From Pseudomonadota bacterium (GTDB lineage: Bacteria; Desulfobacterota; Binatia; UBA9968), in contig JAJPJQ010000013.1 in NCBI GenBank assembly GCA_021324155.1, positions 1 to 64,000 of the forward strand: a stretch of DNA of 64,000 nt, given 5' to 3'. Numbering within the stretch: position 1 is the stretch's first letter; the number at the start of each line of letters is the position of its first letter. Positions 44,783 to 53,112 of this stretch are shown here, piece after piece. Position numbers and translations under genes: made by a program. The notes beneath the pieces are model-generated. The model ran no database searches. It saw nothing but the letters and a program-made list of their open reading frames with translations, and had not been told where the DNA came from.

Positions 44783-45938
44783 AGTGTCCTCTCAACTGAG
44801 CCATGCGTCTTGCCGTCGCGATTTTCTCGGCCATCGCCTTCGGGAGAATCGTCCAGCCGATTTTCCGTGCGAGGTGTCCGGCATGCGAGATATTGCCTTG
44901 CACCAGGCCCGTCACTCCGCGCGGATAGAGTTCAAGCTTGTGAATGCCGCGCTCGTGTCGCGCCCAAAGAGATTTATAGCTTTCGTTGCCGTGCAACAGA
45001 TCGTATTCTTCGGCGCCCTCTTCGAGGGCGCTTTTGATGGCGAGACCCATGGTCACGAGGCCGACGCTGTAGCGGGAGTACTCCGGATCGAGTCCCGACT
45101 GAAAAAAGGAAAACCGGCCTCCACGGCAAAAGCCATAAAGCGCCGCGGCCGGACGGTTGTTGAGCCAAAGCACAAACAGCCTGAGCCAGCCGCGCTCGAG
45201 GGCGAGCAGGGAAAGCTCGTGATGGAATGCGATCATATCCGGAGTCGAAAAGGCTTCGGACGAACCTTTCTCGCTCCACCGCTTTCGGTGCAGCTCGAGC
45301 AGGATCGCAAGGAACTCGCGCCGCGTTTCTTCGCTGCTCGCCCGCGCGAACCGCATTTCGAATTCGCGATTTAGCTGTTTGCATCTTCTGAGAAGATTCG
45401 CGCGGTGAGAAGAACCGAGCGTGCTCAAGTACGAAGTCCACGTTTGGCCTGCCAAATCGATGTATGGGCATACATCGGTTTTCAGCGGGAATGGACGATA
45501 ACCGCTTCGCTCCTCGAGAGTTCGTGCGAGCCGCCAGGCCAAAGCCGAGCTTCCTAGTTGGTTCAAGGCGAGCATCAGTTTTCGCTCTCCGAGATAGCCG
45601 GCGATGCTTTCGATCGCTTCGATTTCCTTACCGCTGCGAACGATCAGATCGAGATAATCCGAACCGATCGCCCCGGAGCCTAAAAATTCCAGCGTGCGCA
45701 GAGAAGCGCCGAATCGCACCGGCCGCTCAACGAGCGGCGCGATACCGATCGTTTCGTCGCCCGACCGAACAGTGAGGATGAAGAGTTTCCGTTGTCCGGC
45801 GAGATGGGTCCACCAAGTGAAAAGCCATTCCCAGGTCAGGAAAAAACAATTCGCTGAGCTGGATTCGAGAACCTGATCCCATGTGTCTTTCAGCTTCTCG
45901 AACGCTTCGGTCGTGTGGACTTCTTGGATCATGTTCAT
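44763..45938 (-). CDS. FemAB-like GNAT acyltransferase (second copy)
   Basis: The 391-residue protein has a BioF2/Acetyltransf_6 domain: FFLTWEWLFTWWTHLAGQRK, YLSTLGSSHRANLLRRCKQL, FLAILLELHRKRWSEKG, LRLFVLWLNNRPAAALYGFC, FFQSGLDPEYSRYSVG and LLHGNESYKSLWAR. This is the CelD-like acyltransferase pattern common in cellulose and EPS loci. The ATG overlaps the carbamoyltransferase stop (ATGA). It likely N- or O-acylates a sugar exposed by the neighbouring deacetylase. Confidence 0.83.
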   Translation of the reverse strand: MNMIQEVHTTEAFEKLKDTWDQVLESSSANCFFLTWEWLFTWWTHLAGQRKLFILTVRSGDETIGIAPLVERPVRFGASLRTLEFLGSGAIGSDYLDLIVRSGKEIEAIESIAGYLGERKLMLALNQLGSSALAWRLARTLEERSGYRPFPLKTDVCPYIDLAGQTWTSYLSTLGSSHRANLLRRCKQLNREFEMRFARASSEETRREFLAILLELHRKRWSEKGSSEAFSTPDMIAFHHELSLLALERGWLRLFVLWLNNRPAAALYGFCRGGRFSFFQSGLDPEYSRYSVGLVTMGLAIKSALEEGAEEYDLLHGNESYKSLWARHERGIHKLELYPRGVTGLVQGNISHAGHLARKIGWTILPKAMAEKIATARRMAQLRGHYATQSR

Positions 45939-47698
45939 ACCAGGCGACGGCGCCGCACGAGAGTGTTATCCAGAAAGAGGAAATCTATCCCCGTGCCGAG
46001 GAAAGTTTCGATCGCTTCGGCGGGCGTATTGACGATCGGCTGTCCTTTGATGTTAAAGCTCGTATTCAGCACCATCTCGCGGCCGGTGGTTCGTCCGACG
46101 GCGGTAAGCAGCGAATGGAAATCCGCATTGTCCCCGCGTGACACGGTTTGCACACGCGCCGAGCCGTTCACATGCGTGATCGCCGGCAATTCCGCTCGAT
46201 AGCGCTGGCGCACGTCAACCGTCATGATCATATAGGGCAGCTCGGACATAGGCGCGACTTCGAACCAATGGTGCACCTGTTCGAGCGTCACAGCGGGGGC
46301 GAACGGCCGAAACGCTTCGCGCATCTTCACCATCGCGTTGATGCGGTCGCGCATCTCCGGGTGCCCGGGATCCGCTAGAATGCTGCGGTGTCCCAGCGCG
46401 CGCGGGCCGAACTCCATCCGTCCGCGGTACCATGCGAGGACCTTGCCGTCGGCGATCAGCCGCGCGGCCTCCCTGCATGCATCGTCCAGAGACGCGAAGC
46501 GAACCGTTTCGACGCGGTCGCTGAAGCGACCGACCGCCTCATCGATCTCTATGGTCGCGTGGCCGGGACCGTAAAACGGCGTAGCGATTCGTTCGTTGAC
46601 GAGTTTTCCGTTGACGGATGCGCGATAAAGCGCTGCGCCGAGCGCCGCGCCGTCGTCCCCCGCGGCCGGCTGAACGTAAATGTCGTCGAACATACCCGAG
46701 GAGAGCAGACGGCCGTTCGCCGTGCAGTTGAGCGCCACGCCGCCGGCGAGCGCGAGGCGTTTGAGCCCGATCTTTCTGCCGAAATAGCCGCACAGGTGAA
46801 GCATAGCGCGATCGAGACACGCTTGAAGCGCCGCGGCGACGTCGCGATGCACGTCCGTGATCTCTGCTTCGGGATCGCGGGCGGGCACGAGCTCGCGCGC
46901 GAGGTATTCGCGCGTCCGCAAATGGTTCTCGCGCTCGTCGCGGGTCCGGTTCAGCTTGAATATGGGAATCAGAATCGAACCGTCTTCACCCAGCAGCACC
47001 GTCTGTTCGAAAAACGATCGGAACCTCTCCGGGTCTCCGTAAGGGGCGAGTCCCATGATCTTGTATTCGTCCGCGTTAAAGTCGAAGCCGAGATGAAACG
47101 TGATCAACGAGTACAAAATGCCGATCGAATTGGCGGCGGAAATCTGATGGACGCGCTCCATGCGCTCGCCGGCGGCGCGATAGACGGAGGCACTATGCGC
47201 TTCGCCCATGCCGTCGATCACGACTACGAGACATTCGTCCCACCCGGAAGTGAAATACGCGCTTGCCGCGTGCGACAGGTGATGATTGACAGACTGCACG
47301 CGCGCGAGCGGAAAATCGGTGAGGTGACGCTCGACCGATTTTAACAGCGCGTCTTTGGAATACACCTCGCGATAGCATGCGGCGCCGACGGGGTCGACCG
47401 AATAAGCTGCGGCGAAAGGGGAGTAATCGAACGCATGGGCGATTTCGTCGACATCGTCGAGCTCCATGCCGGCTTCGGCCAGACAATATTGAATCGCCTG
47501 GCGCGGAAATGCGCCGCTGTGCTTTTGGCGATTGAAGCGCTCCTCGGCCGCCGCGGCGACCAGCGCGCCGTCGACAATCAGCGCCGCGGCGGCGTCGTGT
47601 CCCTGCGACATGCGGTACTCGCGCTCGTCGAGCCCCGGCCACTGCCGGCGCTTAAATGCCATTGAATTTTCCAAGCCGCTGATGCCGATGACATTCAT
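45935..47698 (-). CDS. NodU/CmcH-type O-carbamoyltransferase
   Basis: The 587-residue protein opens MNVIGISGLENSMAFKRRQW. The Carbam_trans_N domain has GHDAAAALIVDG, EERFNRQKHSGAFP, VNHHLSHAASAYF and VVVIDGMGEAHSAS. The ATPase-like centre has LALAGGVALNCTANGRLL. The C-terminal domain has GRMEFGPRALGHRSIL, FRPFAPAV and LNTSFNIKGQPIVNTP. The family transfers carbamoyl from carbamoyl phosphate, via carbamoyl-AMP, onto sugar hydroxyls. A good GGAG site precedes the ATG. It likely decorates the EPS repeat unit. Confidence 0.92.
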   Translation of the reverse strand: MNVIGISGLENSMAFKRRQWPGLDEREYRMSQGHDAAAALIVDGALVAAAAEERFNRQKHSGAFPRQAIQYCLAEAGMELDDVDEIAHAFDYSPFAAAYSVDPVGAACYREVYSKDALLKSVERHLTDFPLARVQSVNHHLSHAASAYFTSGWDECLVVVIDGMGEAHSASVYRAAGERMERVHQISAANSIGILYSLITFHLGFDFNADEYKIMGLAPYGDPERFRSFFEQTVLLGEDGSILIPIFKLNRTRDERENHLRTREYLARELVPARDPEAEITDVHRDVAAALQACLDRAMLHLCGYFGRKIGLKRLALAGGVALNCTANGRLLSSGMFDDIYVQPAAGDDGAALGAALYRASVNGKLVNERIATPFYGPGHATIEIDEAVGRFSDRVETVRFASLDDACREAARLIADGKVLAWYRGRMEFGPRALGHRSILADPGHPEMRDRINAMVKMREAFRPFAPAVTLEQVHHWFEVAPMSELPYMIMTVDVRQRYRAELPAITHVNGSARVQTVSRGDNADFHSLLTAVGRTTGREMVLNTSFNIKGQPIVNTPAEAIETFLGTGIDFLFLDNTLVRRRRLV

Positions 47699-47716
47699 CC
47701 TGACTCCTGCGCTCGG

Positions 47717-48907
47717 TTATGAGGGCGACCGCGCCACGTCGAGGGGAACGGGCGGAACCTCATGGTAAGAGATGCGAAGTTTCCGCTGCCTGGGCGCCGG
47801 CCATTGAGGGATAAGCCGGAAGCGCATGCTCCACTCGCCCTCTAAACGCGTCAAAAAGGCGTCCCCGCGGTGGATCGCCTGCGCCAGCTCGGAGTTGTTC
47901 GAATGAACCAGCAGCCAGTGCCCGCGATGGTGGAACATCGAATATTTTTCGTGGAATTGCTGCACAAAGCTCGGCTCGAATCGGCCGGAGAGCGCCGCCG
48001 CGCCATGGCGCGCCGCGTCATCGAAAAGGTGGTCGAGGACCAGCTTGATCGTCCTCTCATCGGCGCCGAGCTGCAAAACCTCGCCGAGGCCGTTCGGCGT
48101 CACGATATAAATATACCAGCCGGCGACCTCGCCGCGTTCGTTGCGCACTGCAACCTTGCGCAGATCGCCGCACTCATCATTGTGCGCGATCACACTCAAA
48201 AGCCATTCAAGCGAGCGCTCGTTGTACTCCGGACGCAGCGCGCAGCGTCGCGGCACGCGCGAGAGACACTCAAGCAGATGCGCAGTCCCGAGATCGATGC
48301 CGATGACGGAAGGCTCCGAGCGGCGCAGCGGACTGTGCGGGAGCCGGACCGTGACGGCGTCGATGAGTCGGCAAACCGGTAGCAGCGTGCGTGCGATGCT
48401 CCGCGGCATGCCGCCCCCGGCGCGTGAAAGCAGGAAGCGCGCGGGCTGCAAGATACGGAACCAGTAGAGACTGTAGAGGAGGGCCGTGCTGCCGCCGAGC
48501 GATCCGAGAAGCTTCCGCGACGCATCGTTCGCCTCATCGGCGATCGAGAGATCCTGTGGACCGCTGACGAACGCTTGGAGCAGCTTGACCGCCGCGAGCG
48601 TCGAGCGCCGGGCGGGGGCGACGATGAACTGGGAGCTGATAGCGGCGCGGACGGGCCTTCCGTTGAACGACATCGGCCGCGGCACGACGCCGAGAAAGCC
48701 GGTGATCTCGCCGGAATTCTCCTCAAAGACGAGCGAGGTTATGCCGCTTTGGTCGCGCCACGGATGGCGCAGGAATATCCGCGTCAAGTAGGATCGATAG
48801 GCGTGCTGAAGGTCGAGCGACGGCGCATCGCCCGTGTGAAAGACTTTTCGATGCAGTTAGGCGACGCCCGGGATGTCTTCCTCGACGAATGTCCTGACTA
48901 TTCCCAT
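47717..48907 (-). pseudogene. GNAT acetyltransferase interrupted by a nonsense codon at codon 17
   Basis: From the ATG at 48907 (4 nt after the carrier-protein gene) the frame reads MGIVRTFVEEDIPGVA, then TAA at 48857-48859, then continues without interruption LHRKVFHTGDAPSLDL and on to 47717. The two parts join into a normal GNAT N-terminus (VRxFxEEDIPxVAxLHRxVF), so the TAA replaces one internal codon. The remaining frame has SLVFEENSGEITGFLGVVPR, FIVAPARRSTLAAVKLL and SIADEANDASRKLLGSLGG. A TTG at 48787 could restart translation and yield a 356-residue protein lacking the first GNAT strand and helix. Either a recent inactivation or a base-call error explains it. UAA is not decoded by tRNA-Sec. 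Confidence 0.75.
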
Positions 48908-48911
48908 TTCT

Positions 48912-49223
48912 TCAGGTTGTTTTGTCGCCGTTCCGATGAAAGCCGTTCCGAGACATGAGAAAATGGGCGATGCGTTCAATCGACCGAAAGTGATCGAGAT
49001 CGACGACTTCCAGTGAAATCTTGAACCCCAGATCCTGCTCGATATAAAACAACAACTCCACGAGCGTGAGCGAGTCGAGGACGCCGCTTTCCATTAGGTC
49101 CGTCTCCGGCGAAGGCACTTCGAGATGGAGCTTTTCGGAAAACAAGGCGGCGATTCGGTCGCACAGCGGCGGAGCGGCGGCAATCGACGCGTCTATTTCA
49201 CCATCACGCGGCAGGGGCTTCAT
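48912..49223 (-). CDS. Acyl/peptidyl carrier protein
   Basis: The 103-residue protein has the carrier fold: RIAALFSEKLHLEVPSPETD, then LMESGVLDSLTLVELLFYIE with Ser51 of the DSL motif as the phosphopantetheine site, and IEQDLGFKISLEVVDLDHF with RSIERIAHFL. The spacing around DSL fits DltC and other stand-alone carriers. It overlaps the adenylation gene by 20 nt, so the two should work as a loading pair. It probably carries the residue activated by the protein at 49204-50811. Confidence 0.88.
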   Translation of the reverse strand: MKPLPRDGEIDASIAAAPPLCDRIAALFSEKLHLEVPSPETDLMESGVLDSLTLVELLFYIEQDLGFKISLEVVDLDHFRSIERIAHFLMSRNGFHRNGDKTT

Positions 49224-50811
49224 GGTTCTTAAAGTCCTCCACGAGTTTTGGCCGGTCGATCTTGCCGTTGGCGTTTTTCGGCAGCGAATCGAATTCGAGC
49301 CAGTGCGTCGGCAGCATGTACGAGGGAAGCAGGCGGCTCAGCTCTTTACGCAGCGTCAGCGGACCGGTGGAGTGTCCTGAAAGAGGAACGTATGCGCAGC
49401 AGATGCGCGCACCTTCGAATCCGCCGAGAGTTACGGCGACGACCGCGCACTCCTGAAGGCCTTCCAGCGAATGGAGCGCCGACTCGATCTCGCCGAGCTC
49501 GATGCGATAGCCGCGACTCTTGATCTGACAATCCGAGCGCCCGACATAATACACGAGTCCGTCTTCGCCGACCGATGCGAGATCTCCGGTCTTATAGATG
49601 CGTTCTGAGCCGTCACCGCTGCAGTGCTTGCGCACGAAAACCTCGAGCGTTTTCTCCTCGTCGCGCCAGTATCCGGGGCTCAGGCCGGCGCCGCCGATGT
49701 ATAGATCGCCAATCTCGCCGGCGGGGACGGGTTCGAGGTTTTTATCCAAGACCATCAACGACTCGCCGGGACAGGGCGTGCCGATTGGGATCGAGCTTCT
49801 TTCGTCGGCCGGACACGTCGGTAGGGTGTAGTAGCTGCTCGCGATCGTAGCTTCCGTCGGGCCATACAGATTGGTAAACCGAACATGGGGGAGCCGCCGC
49901 ATCCAGTAGATCAGCGCCGGGGTAGGGAAGACCTCGCCGCACCAGAGCAGCTCGCGCAGGTGCGGAAAGTCGTTGTCTTTCACGGCGTCGAACTTCGCCA
50001 TGTAATTCAGGATCGACGGAACGGAAAACCACTGTGTGAGTTCCGACCGGCGGATGAAGTCGGCGAGCTTGTGCGGCAATAGATTGGCTTCCGCCGGCAC
50101 TAGATGCAGCTCGGCGCCCGCCGCGAGCGTTCCATAGATGTCGAAGGTGGAGAGGTCGAAGTGAAGCGGCGAATGGCACGAGTTCCGACCGCCGGGAAGC
50201 ATGTGAAAGTACGTCTTCCCCCACTCGACGAACGGAATGACGTTCGCGTGCGTGATCACGACGCCCTTTGGAACGCCGGTCGAGCCCGAAGTGAACAGGA
50301 TGTGCGCCGGATCGGCACTGTCGTTCCGATATTCAAGCGGCGCGGCCGAATAGGTCGAAAAATCCGACGAGGAGAATCCCGCGCGGCAGTGCGGCCCCTC
50401 GATGCGCGCGTCCCCGAGGGAGCCGACCGAAAATGGAAAATCGAAAGCGCCGGCGGCGAAGATTTCGTCGAGCAGCGGCGCGGTATTCCCGGCGGCGAGG
50501 ATACACCGGCATTCGCAGCTCTCGATGATCTTGCGGTGGCGTGCGGCCGGGGATTGCGGATCGAGCGGGACAAAGGTGCAATCGGCCTTGATAATGCCGA
50601 GAATAGCGACGATCGCGTCGATGGATTTCGGCGAGAGCAGGCATACCCGGTCGCCGCGCCGGCAGTCTGCGTCCTTTAGGCCGCGCGCGAGCCGGTTCGA
50701 TAGGCGTTCGAGCTCGCCATACGTAATCGCCTGACTCTCCATGACGACGGCGATACTCTCCGGCGCGCGCTCGGCGTTAAGCGTCAACCAGTTGTGCAGC
50801 AAGCGAGTCAT
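49204..50811 (-). CDS. Amino-acid adenylation protein, DltA-like
   Basis: The 535-residue ANL-superfamily enzyme has P-loop ILFTSGSTGVPKGVVITH (171-188), FDLSTFDIYGTLAAGAELHL, LLWCGEVFPTPALIYW, NLYGPTEATIASSYY, GDLASVGEDGLVYYVGRSDC followed by QIKSRGYRIELGEIE, and the catalytic Lys in NANGKIDR near the end. FDLS-x-x-DIY, CGEV and YGPTEAT resemble D-alanine:carrier ligase DltA more than modular NRPS domains. By alignment in my head the pocket reads D-L-F-S-L-C-L-I-A-K, with low certainty. It overlaps the LLM oxidoreductase (ATGA) and the carrier gene. No DltB/MBOAT partner is visible. Confidence 0.85.
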   Translation of the reverse strand: MTRLLHNWLTLNAERAPESIAVVMESQAITYGELERLSNRLARGLKDADCRRGDRVCLLSPKSIDAIVAILGIIKADCTFVPLDPQSPAARHRKIIESCECRCILAAGNTAPLLDEIFAAGAFDFPFSVGSLGDARIEGPHCRAGFSSSDFSTYSAAPLEYRNDSADPAHILFTSGSTGVPKGVVITHANVIPFVEWGKTYFHMLPGGRNSCHSPLHFDLSTFDIYGTLAAGAELHLVPAEANLLPHKLADFIRRSELTQWFSVPSILNYMAKFDAVKDNDFPHLRELLWCGEVFPTPALIYWMRRLPHVRFTNLYGPTEATIASSYYTLPTCPADERSSIPIGTPCPGESLMVLDKNLEPVPAGEIGDLYIGGAGLSPGYWRDEEKTLEVFVRKHCSGDGSERIYKTGDLASVGEDGLVYYVGRSDCQIKSRGYRIELGEIESALHSLEGLQECAVVAVTLGGFEGARICCAYVPLSGHSTGPLTLRKELSRLLPSYMLPTHWLEFDSLPKNANGKIDRPKLVEDFKNHEAPAA

Positions 50812-51860
50812 GCGACCGGCCGCAGCGCGCGGTCGAACGCGATGCGGCTGTGGTTGAGCTCTTCGGCACCGCGGGGAATGTCGAGGATGAATGTCGTGTA
50901 GCCCGACGCAAGATACCGCGCGATCTCCGCGCCGACGGTGTCGTAGCTACCGACGAGATACGGGCACATCGTCTTGTAGTTTTCGAATGGCACGAGCCAA
51001 TAGGGGGTCCGTTCGGAAACTTTGTCCAGCTCAGCGAGCTGCCGGTGCCATAAAGAATCGGATACCTTAGTGGCCAACTGCCGGGTGAGCTGGCCTTTGC
51101 GATCTTCGGGAAACTCATTATGGGCGAATGCCCACGCGTCGTCTTCGCGCGCACGAGCGATCACGCCCACGCGGATGCCGCAATCGATGCCGCAGGCCAA
51201 GACCGACTCCTCTTCGCACGTCGGCCGCGGGTATTTGATTGCGGTGCAGCCGATCGCCCGCGCAGCTGCCATGCCCGCTTCCGACGAGCCGGAGATAAAA
51301 ATCCCCGGAAACAACGCAGGCGGCAGAGGCGGAGAAAGCTTCAACTTGTCCACCCTGTAGAATTTGCCCTCGAATGAGACCGTTTCACCTGAGAGCAGAC
51401 GCTTGATGATTACAGTGTATTCCACCAACCGGTCATAGCGCTCGTCGTGCGGTGTCGAATCGTTCAAGGCCGAGAGATCGTTCTTGAAGCCGCCGGCAAT
51501 CATGTTGAGGTAGATGCGCCGGCCATAGAGCTGCGCGAAGGAGGCGACGATCTTTGCGACGGTAAACGGATGCATGTAGATCGGCTGCACCGCGACCAGC
51601 GGGCAGAGCGCATTCGTGTTTTCGATGATGATCTGCGAGAGCAGCCATGGATCGAGCAGCGAATTGTCCGAATAGACGAGAATGCCGCGGCAGCCCGCCG
51701 CGTCGCTCCAGCGTGCCACGTCAATCAATTGGCGGCGATAAAGCTCCGGCGCAACGCGGCTCGATTCGGGACAGGTGGAAAAGATTTCCACCTCAATGCG
51801 CCCCGCCGGCTTGTCGGCGCAAAGGCCCAGGCCGTTTATATCGACGCCTGCTTGGTTCAT
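50808..51860 (-). CDS. LLM-class flavin-dependent monooxygenase
   Basis: The ATG at 51860 follows GGGAG and gives 350 residues (an in-frame ATG at 51872 lacks a ribosome site). The luciferase-like TIM barrel has EIFSTCPESSRVAPELYRRQ, LVAVQPIYMHPFTVAKIVAS, RIYLNMIAGGFKND, HDERYDRLVEYTVIIKRLL and VSFEGKFYRVDKLKL, like alkanesulfonate-monooxygenase/SsuD-type proteins that use FMNH2. LFPGIFISGSSEAGM is the usual late flavin-contact motif. In this context the substrate is likely the residue bound to the carrier protein or a sugar precursor. I cannot tell which. Next to adenylation and carrier genes it resembles tailoring steps in small NRPS-like pathways. Confidence 0.83.
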   Translation of the reverse strand: MNQAGVDINGLGLCADKPAGRIEVEIFSTCPESSRVAPELYRRQLIDVARWSDAAGCRGILVYSDNSLLDPWLLSQIIIENTNALCPLVAVQPIYMHPFTVAKIVASFAQLYGRRIYLNMIAGGFKNDLSALNDSTPHDERYDRLVEYTVIIKRLLSGETVSFEGKFYRVDKLKLSPPLPPALFPGIFISGSSEAGMAAARAIGCTAIKYPRPTCEEESVLACGIDCGIRVGVIARAREDDAWAFAHNEFPEDRKGQLTRQLATKVSDSLWHRQLAELDKVSERTPYWLVPFENYKTMCPYLVGSYDTVGAEIARYLASGYTTFILDIPRGAEELNHSRIAFDRALRPVA

Positions 51861-51876
51861 GGTGACTCCCATCGGC

Positions 51877-53112
51877 TTATTGCGCGGGCGGCCAATCTAT
51901 ATTGCGATACCTGCGGCCGCCGTCCTCGACCGCCGCTTCGCGGTACATTTCACGATCCTTTTCGGATACTCCGATGTCGCGGTTCAGTGCGCGGAGGTAG
52001 AAGTTCTCGGTCCGGCGCACCATGCGTTGCAGCGAAAATTCCGTCTCGACGCGCTGCTTTCCGGCCGCGCCGAACGCGCGCGCCTTTTGCGGATCCGCGA
52101 GCAGGAGCGACATCGCGTTCGCCAGGGCGCCCGGGTCGCGGGGCGGCACCAATAGCCCCGTCTTCCCGTCGGCGACGAGTTCGGGATTGCCGCCCACGGT
52201 GGTGGCAACGACCGGCAGCCCTACCGACATCGCTTCGAGAATCGCGTTCGAAAGGCCCTCGCCGGCGGTGCACGGCAGCACGGACATTGTCGCCTCTGAG
52301 AGAATTTCCTGCACATCGAGTCGGAAGCCGGCGAAAACGACACGCCGGCCGAGGCCTAGGCGAATCGCCTGGCGCTTAAGCGTCGCTTTGTAGGCCGGGT
52401 CGTCTTTAAAATCGCCGACGATCAAAAACCGCGCATCCTCGAAGCGTTTAGCGACAGTTGCCGCCGCCTCGACAAAATAATCGACGCCTTTCACGTTGCT
52501 CAGACGTGACAGGACGACAATCAACGGAGCCGTCGGATAAAGGCCGAACTCCTGGCGCAGCTTGCCGCTTTCGTTTTTGCGCGCAAAGCGCGACAGATCG
52601 ACGCCGTTTTTCACGACATTGATCTTTGCGCCGTTGTAGCCGTCGGCGATGAGTCGATCGCGGATGACATCCGCGTTCACGAAGATGGCGTCGGCAAAAC
52701 GGCAGACAAACCTATGAACGGCGCTTTGCACGCGCGGGAATTCGAGCGTGTCCCGGATCGAAGCGATCACGTACGACGCCCCCCCGAGCTTGGCGGCCGG
52801 AATACCAAAAACATTGGAGTAGAATCCGTACGTGTGCACGATCTGAACTCCGTTGGCGCGAATCCAACGGGCGCAGCGGAGCTGCTCCTGGATCGCCTTT
52901 CGGCTCCGAAAGCTACCGAGACTGTACTCTTCGACCGGAATGTCCAGACGCTCGACGTCTTTCAAAAACGGCCCCTGTTTGCGCAGGCACGCCATCGAGA
53001 CGTCGAATTTCGTCCGGTCCAGACCCCGCAGCAAATTCACCACGTGGCGCTCGGTGCCGCCGATGTCGAAGCTCGTCAGAAACTTCAAAATTTTTATTTT
53101 GCTCGTTTCCAT
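51877..53112 (-). CDS. Glycosyltransferase family 4
   Basis: The 411-residue GT-B enzyme has FLTSFDIGGTERHVVNLLRG, INVVKNGVDLSRF, PLIVVLSRLSNVKGVDYFVE, FLIVGDF, VVFAGFRLDVQEILSEATMS and LPCTAGEGLSNAILEAMSVG. It matches exosortase-linked TIGR03088-like and general GT4 proteins. The upstream polymerase gene overlaps it by 19 nt. It probably adds an inner sugar to the undecaprenyl-linked repeat unit. Confidence 0.9.
   Translation of the reverse strand: METSKIKILKFLTSFDIGGTERHVVNLLRGLDRTKFDVSMACLRKQGPFLKDVERLDIPVEEYSLGSFRSRKAIQEQLRCARWIRANGVQIVHTYGFYSNVFGIPAAKLGGASYVIASIRDTLEFPRVQSAVHRFVCRFADAIFVNADVIRDRLIADGYNGAKINVVKNGVDLSRFARKNESGKLRQEFGLYPTAPLIVVLSRLSNVKGVDYFVEAAATVAKRFEDARFLIVGDFKDDPAYKATLKRQAIRLGLGRRVVFAGFRLDVQEILSEATMSVLPCTAGEGLSNAILEAMSVGLPVVATTVGGNPELVADGKTGLLVPPRDPGALANAMSLLLADPQKARAFGAAGKQRVETEFSLQRMVRRTENFYLRALNRDIGVSEKDREMYREAAVEDGGRRYRNIDWPPAQ

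Noticed and set aside
48857-48859. Recoding of the TAA in the GNAT gene
   Set aside because: tRNA-Sec reads UGA, not UAA, and no UAA-decoding tRNA is visible, so a nonsense mutation or sequence error is the simpler reading.
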